DNA of 64,000 nt from Bacillus mycoides (lineage in GTDB: Bacteria > Bacillota > Bacilli > Bacillales > Bacillaceae_G): the NCBI RefSeq assembly GCF_018742245.1, contig NZ_CP036132.1:863001-927000 (forward strand), read 5' to 3'. Positions within the stretch are counted from its first letter, which is position 1; the number at the start of each line of letters is the position of its first letter. The position numbers and the translations under genes were made by a program. The notes under the pieces were generated by a model, which worked only from the letters and a program-made list of their open reading frames with translations, was not told the origin of the DNA and ran no database searches. This document shows positions 60,513 through 64,000 of the stretch, one piece after another.

Positions 60513-60526
60513 AGGAGATAATTAGT

Positions 60527-60736
60527 ATGAATAAAAAAGTGAAAAATTTTAAATATCTTATGATTATATTAGCTTGTATTGCAATTTTCGGTACAATTTT
60601 ACCTAATGCATTGGATCCAAATGAAACATTAGCAGGTAACATTTCGGTTGCAGTTTTTGGTACAATTGGTACTTGTTTGTTGTTTTCTATCACTTATTTC
60701 ATTATAAAAAAGGCTATTTTAAGAAGGGGAAACTAA
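60527..60736 (+). CDS. Small two-helix membrane protein, candidate immunity protein
   Basis: 69 residues with two hydrophobic segments (YLMIILACIAIFGTILP and ISVAVFGTIGTCLLFSITYFII). AAAGGAG site, 14 bases after the toxin gene. Position and topology fit immunity against a toxin acting on the membrane. Confidence 0.75.
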   Translation: MNKKVKNFKYLMIILACIAIFGTILPNALDPNETLAGNISVAVFGTIGTCLLFSITYFIIKKAILRRGN

Positions 60737-60737
60737 G

Positions 60738-61022
60738 ATGGGACAAAATTTAGAGTTAGAATTACTTCCAATAGGTTCTGTTGTAATGTTTAAAGATTGG
60801 GAACATCCATTAATGGTTTATGGAAGAAAACAGATGGATTCCGAAACAAAAAGAACATGGGATTATGTATGTTGTTATTTTCCTCATGGTAATATTTCTT
60901 CGGAGTATAATTTCTTTTTGAATCATGAAGATATTTCTAGTGTTTTACATCTTGGTTTTATTAATGAAACAGAATTAGAGTTTCAAAAATTATTTAAAAA
61001 AGAAGTTGAAGAAAAACGGTGA
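60738..61022 (+). CDS. DUF4176-type T7SS-associated protein
   Basis: 94 residues: LELLPIGSVVMFKDWEHPLMVYGRKQ ... WDYVCCYFPHGNISSEYNFFLNHEDI. This is the typical pattern of DUF4176, found in type VII/LXG loci and of unknown function. It starts one base after the stop of the small membrane protein, so the two are coupled. Confidence 0.85.
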   Translation: MGQNLELELLPIGSVVMFKDWEHPLMVYGRKQMDSETKRTWDYVCCYFPHGNISSEYNFFLNHEDISSVLHLGFINETELEFQKLFKKEVEEKR

Positions 61023-61102
61023 TTCTTTTAAGCTGTTAGTGTTTTTGAAATAGTTAATGGATGAATGTTAATACATATATATTTAAAGGAAGGGGACTCT
61101 CT

Positions 61103-61483
61103 ATGAAATTGCTTCGTTCATTTCTCATTTTCACTCTTGTTGTATTGTTAAGCGCATGTAATACAGCAACAAAAGTCACAAAGGTTCAAAAAAATGGCGA
61201 AACGACTTTAACAATTGGTTCTTTGCAGGGGTATTACGATGTACAAACGCTTAAAGCTGAAAAAGGAAATGTGGAAATTCCTTATGAGGCAGCAGTTGAA
61301 GAAGGTACGATTTTATTGCAAGTCACAAAAGACGATAAGGTCATTTATGAAGAAGAAGTCACTTCTCAAAAAGAAGGTTTGCTTTCTTTTGAAGCGCCAA
61401 AACCCGGATCATATGATTTAATTGTACGTGTGAAGGGTGAAGAAGAGAAAGCAAAAGGAATTCAAATACATACAAAGCTATAA
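61103..61483 (+). CDS. Small lipoprotein of the T7SS locus
   Basis: 126 residues. Lipobox LLSAC (Cys19) and a compact beta-rich domain (TTLTIGSLQGYYDVQTLKAEKGNVEIPYE ... PGSYDLIVRVKGEEEK). AAGGAAGGGG site; 14 upstream in-frame codons are left out. No named family seen. Its place after the toxin genes hints at protection or adhesion outside the membrane. Confidence 0.72.
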   Translation: MKLLRSFLIFTLVVLLSACNTATKVTKVQKNGETTLTIGSLQGYYDVQTLKAEKGNVEIPYEAAVEEGTILLQVTKDDKVIYEEEVTSQKEGLLSFEAPKPGSYDLIVRVKGEEEKAKGIQIHTKL

Positions 61484-61571
61484 AAAATGGAAATTGGGTT
61501 TTACCCGTTTGCCAATTCTATTTCTAGTTGGTTTTGGTAATACATGCTTATTAATTTTAAGAAGTAAACGT

Positions 61572-61618
61572 AAAGTAGCTCCAAAATATACAATAAAAAT
61601 TGATTTTGGAGCTACTTT
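61572..61618. terminator. Perfect 16-bp hairpin between convergent genes
   Basis: AAAGTAGCTCCAAAAT, 15-base loop, exact complement. It can end both the lipoprotein transcript and the leftward membrane-protein transcript; T content after it is modest. Confidence 0.7.
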
Positions 61619-61676
61619 CACTTTTGGTGATTCGATTCTTAATAAAACATTTAATAAATTTTATAATAATTTAATT

Positions 61677-62462
61677 CTAATCATTAAAAATCCTACTTTT
61701 TCTTACTTTAATAGTTTCTAAAATATAAATAAGAATACCTAAACCAAATATCTTTTCAGCATTAGAAATATTATTACCTAATTTAATAATAGGTACATTT
61801 AATCCGAATTTTTCACTCCATTCTAAAGGCATATATCCTTTTTTACAGTTTATTAATATACGATCATCTATTGTACGAAAAGATGTTTCAAAAAAATCAA
61901 ATTCAACTTCTATCTCAGAAAGTTTTATCTCTTTTTCATTTATTAAAGAACCACGTACCATTCCAAATCCCTGTATAATATTTTCTTTAAACATGCCTAC
62001 ACAATTATAATTTGAATCATAAATAGCCCAATCATAATTTTCAATTTCACTATGAAAGTATGCAAGAATTTCTCCATCACTTGCTTCTAATCCAAAAACT
62101 TCTTTATTTTTTAAAATAGGTAATGTTGAAGAAATCATCTTTGTTCCTGCTACATATCTTCCATCAGGAGTATATAAACCTAAATGTTTATTATTGCCGG
62201 GTAATTCTAACAAAACATAAGTATCAATATCCCAAAATGTTAAATCATTTTTAACTATATTTTTTTCTAGTAAATTTCCTTTTTTTAATTGCCAAAATCC
62301 AATACTAAAAAATACAAGAGAAGCTATAATAATTAAGATTACTGGTCCCCAATTAATATTACCCCAAGTATTATACATACCAATTAATCCATAAAGAAAA
62401 AGCCCAGTTCCAATTAAACACTTAAACTTCCCCTTTTTTTTATAATACTCAAATAATTCCAC
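61677..62462 (-). CDS. Hypothetical membrane protein, 261 aa
   Basis: Two adjacent N-terminal helices (IGTGLFLYGLIGMYNTW and WGPVILIIIASLVFFSIGFWQL) and a long cytoplasmic beta-rich region (LLELPGNNKHLGLYTPDGRYVAGTKM ... AIYDSNYNCVGMFKENIIQG), plus a weak hydrophobic segment near the end. The repeated D/P-G-x turn pattern resembles tubby/LURP-like folds, but I cannot name a family. GTG start after GAGGTG. It lies in the toxin scrapyard, so an immunity role is possible. Confidence 0.65.
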   Translation of the reverse strand: MELFEYYKKKGKFKCLIGTGLFLYGLIGMYNTWGNINWGPVILIIIASLVFFSIGFWQLKKGNLLEKNIVKNDLTFWDIDTYVLLELPGNNKHLGLYTPDGRYVAGTKMISSTLPILKNKEVFGLEASDGEILAYFHSEIENYDWAIYDSNYNCVGMFKENIIQGFGMVRGSLINEKEIKLSEIEVEFDFFETSFRTIDDRILINCKKGYMPLEWSEKFGLNVPIIKLGNNISNAEKIFGLGILIYILETIKVRKSRIFND

Positions 62463-62581
62463 ACAAACACCTCTATCAGTTGATTTTAATACTCCAATTA
62501 TTCTTTAAATATAACAAAGAAAAAATGTATAATCTAACGTTTTTTCGAAAATATAATTTGAAAATAGTAATTCTAAATAAA

Positions 62582-62850
62582 TTAAATTTGAAATGTATCA
62601 AGAATATTATCTTTTTCTTCTTTATTGATTCCAATATATTTGAGTGTAATTTGTGGTGTGCTGTGGTTTAATATTTCCTGCAACATAGCCACGTCTTTTG
62701 TTTGTTTATAGAACCAATAGCCGAAGCTTTTGCGCATGGTGTGAGTCCTAATAGATTCGATACCGGCAAAATCTCCGGCTTTTTGAAATTTTTGATAAGC
62801 CTAGATCTTATTAATGGGGTGATCTTCTTTTCGAGAAGGGAATAATATTT
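62582..62850 (-). pseudogene. Tyrosine recombinase (phage integrase) C-terminal remnant
   Basis: One frame: EILFPSRKEDHPINKI, TAG, AYQKFQKAGDFAGIESIRTH, TMRKSFGYWFYK, MLQEILNHSTPQITLKYIGI and on to a natural TAA. The active-site pieces H-x-x-R (THTMR), H-S-T and the nucleophile Tyr in KYIGI are all present. The TAG (62798-62800 region) looks like CAG changed by one base. The N-terminal half is gone. Confidence 0.87.
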
Positions 62851-62971
62851 CACAGAAGGTGTAAAATGGGATGTTGATTTAGATGGTGATGGTGAAGATG
62901 ATAGTATTAAGGATATGGTGAAAACGGGTGCGAAAAAAACTTGGTCAACAGTAGCGGGGTGGTTTAATTAA
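62846..62971 (+). pseudogene. Orphan C-terminal tail of an LXG-type toxin
   Basis: Open frame without start: EGVKWDVDLDGDGEDDSIKD, MVKTGAKKTWSTVAGWFN-stop. The end with W-x-x-V-A-G-W-F is typical of type VII/LXG toxin C termini, and D-x-D-L-D-G-D-G-E-D-D resembles a calcium-binding loop. The stop lies one base before the ATG of the next gene, the usual toxin-immunity coupling. The front of the toxin has been replaced by the integrase relic. Confidence 0.7.
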
Positions 62972-62972
62972 T

Positions 62973-63644
62973 ATGAAAAAAAGTATAGATTTTAATAAAA
63001 AAGCTTTTGCACATTATATGGCTCTTTATCCTGTAAATGAAATAAGAGTCCATGTAATTGGTCTTGTCCTTTTGGGGGCAGACGTGTTTGTTCTTTTGCC
63101 TGCTTTTGCGAATCCTTTTCGATTACTCTATGTATATATAGTAACTCCTCCAGTTATTTTTTTAAATTTGTGGGCGATATGGATTGCTATCAATCCTCGG
63201 AAACGACAATTACAATACACTCTATTTCGAGGAGTATATGGCACCATATGTTCAGTCGGATTATTGGTTATAACTCAAAAATATGCTTATGAAGTGTTAC
63301 AATTACAAACTCCCATCTATTTTATTCTTTCAGTTGGTTTGTATGGTTTTGCTTTGTATTATTTTTATAAAAATCATATTGAAAAACTTCAGGAACCAAG
63401 AAAAAAATCAAAGTCGTCGAAAGGAACTGGTGGTGTAAAAGTAGCAGCTATTGCAGCGGGATTGGGGCAGTTAATTGCTAATATAATTCTTAGCATTGCA
63501 ACACAACAGATGGGGGCAATTGTATTTATGTCTGCATGCACAGTGATTTCGTTTGTTTTGTTTTATATGATTATAGAACTCTATAAGTATTATTATTTAC
63601 GGAAGCATATAGAAGATGGAGGGAAAATACGTATAGGCTTTTAA
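62973..63644 (+). CDS. Multi-pass membrane protein, probable immunity protein of the orphan toxin tail
   Basis: 223 residues with about six hydrophobic segments (VIGLVLLGADVFVLLPAFA, LYVYIVTPPVIFLNLWAIW, TICSVGLLVITQKY, IYFILSVGLYGFALYYFY, then two after a basic KKSKSSKG loop). It begins one base after the toxin-tail stop; GGGGTGG lies ten bases upstream. Immunity to a membrane-acting toxin fits topology and position. No family recognised. Confidence 0.72.
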   Translation: MKKSIDFNKKAFAHYMALYPVNEIRVHVIGLVLLGADVFVLLPAFANPFRLLYVYIVTPPVIFLNLWAIWIAINPRKRQLQYTLFRGVYGTICSVGLLVITQKYAYEVLQLQTPIYFILSVGLYGFALYYFYKNHIEKLQEPRKKSKSSKGTGGVKVAAIAAGLGQLIANIILSIATQQMGAIVFMSACTVISFVLFYMIIELYKYYYLRKHIEDGGKIRIGF

Positions 63645-63686
63645 AGAAAATTTGTTGAATTTTAAGTATATAATCGCATTCTTCTT

Positions 63687-63824
63687 ATGGAAGCCATTCA
63701 CGAGGCTTATAGCAATAAAAGATGTATAAGTGGAAGATTATATTCTGGTAAAACATCTGAAGGAATGGAAATTAGGTTTGTTCTTATTAATGATAAGATT
63801 ATAACTGTTTATCCAATGTATTAA
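63687..63824 (+). pseudogene. C-terminal fragment of a polymorphic toxin (BECR-like RNase type)
   Basis: 45 codons: MEAIHEAYSNKRCISGRLYS, GKTSEGMEIRFVLINDKIIT, VYPMY-stop. The closing G-T-S-E-G-M-E-I-F-V-L-x-x-x-x-I-I-T-x-Y-P pattern recalls the tails of Barnase/EndoU-like (BECR) toxin domains. No ribosome site; in-frame codons extend back only to 63666. A short frame at 63845 (MKVTTQPIVKN ...) may be the remains of its immunity gene. Confidence 0.6.
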
Positions 63825-64000
63825 AGAATGTGAGGTACTCAAAAATGAAAGTAACTACTCAGCCCATAGTTAAAAATGCAAGACAATATAGAGGTAATTG
63901 CTAAGAAGCACTCCCCCTAAGTTTCAGATGAAATTAAATGATTGAATATTTATATTTAAATAACCGACTATTTATGCTTTAATATTTCTATGTACATAAC

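Noticed and set aside
61437..61721. 94-codon frame overlapping the end of the small lipoprotein gene
   Set aside because: Starts inside another gene, crosses the convergent hairpin and has no ribosome site.
1..64000. CRISPR arrays, tRNA and rRNA genes
   Set aside because: No regularly spaced short identical repeats with unique spacers and no cloverleaf or rRNA-like sequence noticed.

Overview
The window looks like a chromosomal segment of a Bacillus cereus group bacterium. The DNA is AT-rich, with strong GGAGG-type ribosome sites and frequent GTG/TTG starts. It carries a csaA-csaB pair for wall-polysaccharide pyruvylation, several SLH-domain murein hydrolases, a hemZ close to the Bacillus form, and four copies of a short repeat flanked by TTTAT that matches the bcr1 element of this group. 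I saw no rRNA, tRNA or CRISPR array.

Layout. 0-9.3 kb: an SLH/amidase_2 wall hydrolase, hemZ, an acyl-CoA synthetase and a large LPXTG adhesin with ten 45-46-residue tandem repeats. 9.3-14.3 kb: bcr1, a DedA protein, a divergent GNAT/MerR pair with a BmrR-like operator, and a SulP transporter. 14.4-26.6 kb: the surface-polymer locus (csaA, csaB, an SLH glucosaminidase, an O-antigen-ligase-like protein, an SLH/amidase_3 protein) mixed with housekeeping genes, two bcr1 copies and a decayed lipoprotein gene. 28.1-35.8 kb: gabP, gabT, gabD, a DUF3870-like gene, a tiny Cys-rich gene, csiD and lhgO. Together these encode a plausible route from 5-aminovalerate (lysine breakdown) through glutarate and L-2-hydroxyglutarate to 2-oxoglutarate, plus GABA use. 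The set is preceded by a promoter, a closed-stem structured leader and a terminator. 36.9-40.5 kb: a sigma-54 activator divergent from a hydroxyproline epimerase/reductase pair that has a clear -24/-12 promoter.

40.6-50.9 kb is an accessory island: an EVE/PUA-like protein, a DUF6236-like protein, a membrane GTPase, a Schlafen/AlbA_2 protein, an OLD-family ATPase-TOPRIM nuclease, a dead serine recombinase, a TIR/SEFIR protein behind a perfect 17-bp inverted repeat, and an ankyrin relic. The content suggests antiphage defence, though no complete named system is present. 51.1-56.7 kb: a complete oligopeptide/nickel-type ABC transporter with a bcr1 copy between its first two genes. 57.2-64 kb: a type VII secretion LXG toxin cassette (WXG100, TIGR04197-type, DUF3958-type, LXG toxin, small membrane protein, DUF4176-type) followed by scrap: a tyrosine recombinase tail, an orphan LXG toxin tail that runs directly into an intact membrane protein (probable immunity gene), and another toxin tail.

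Domain names come from reading motifs by eye, without database searches. Starts were chosen by Shine-Dalgarno position.
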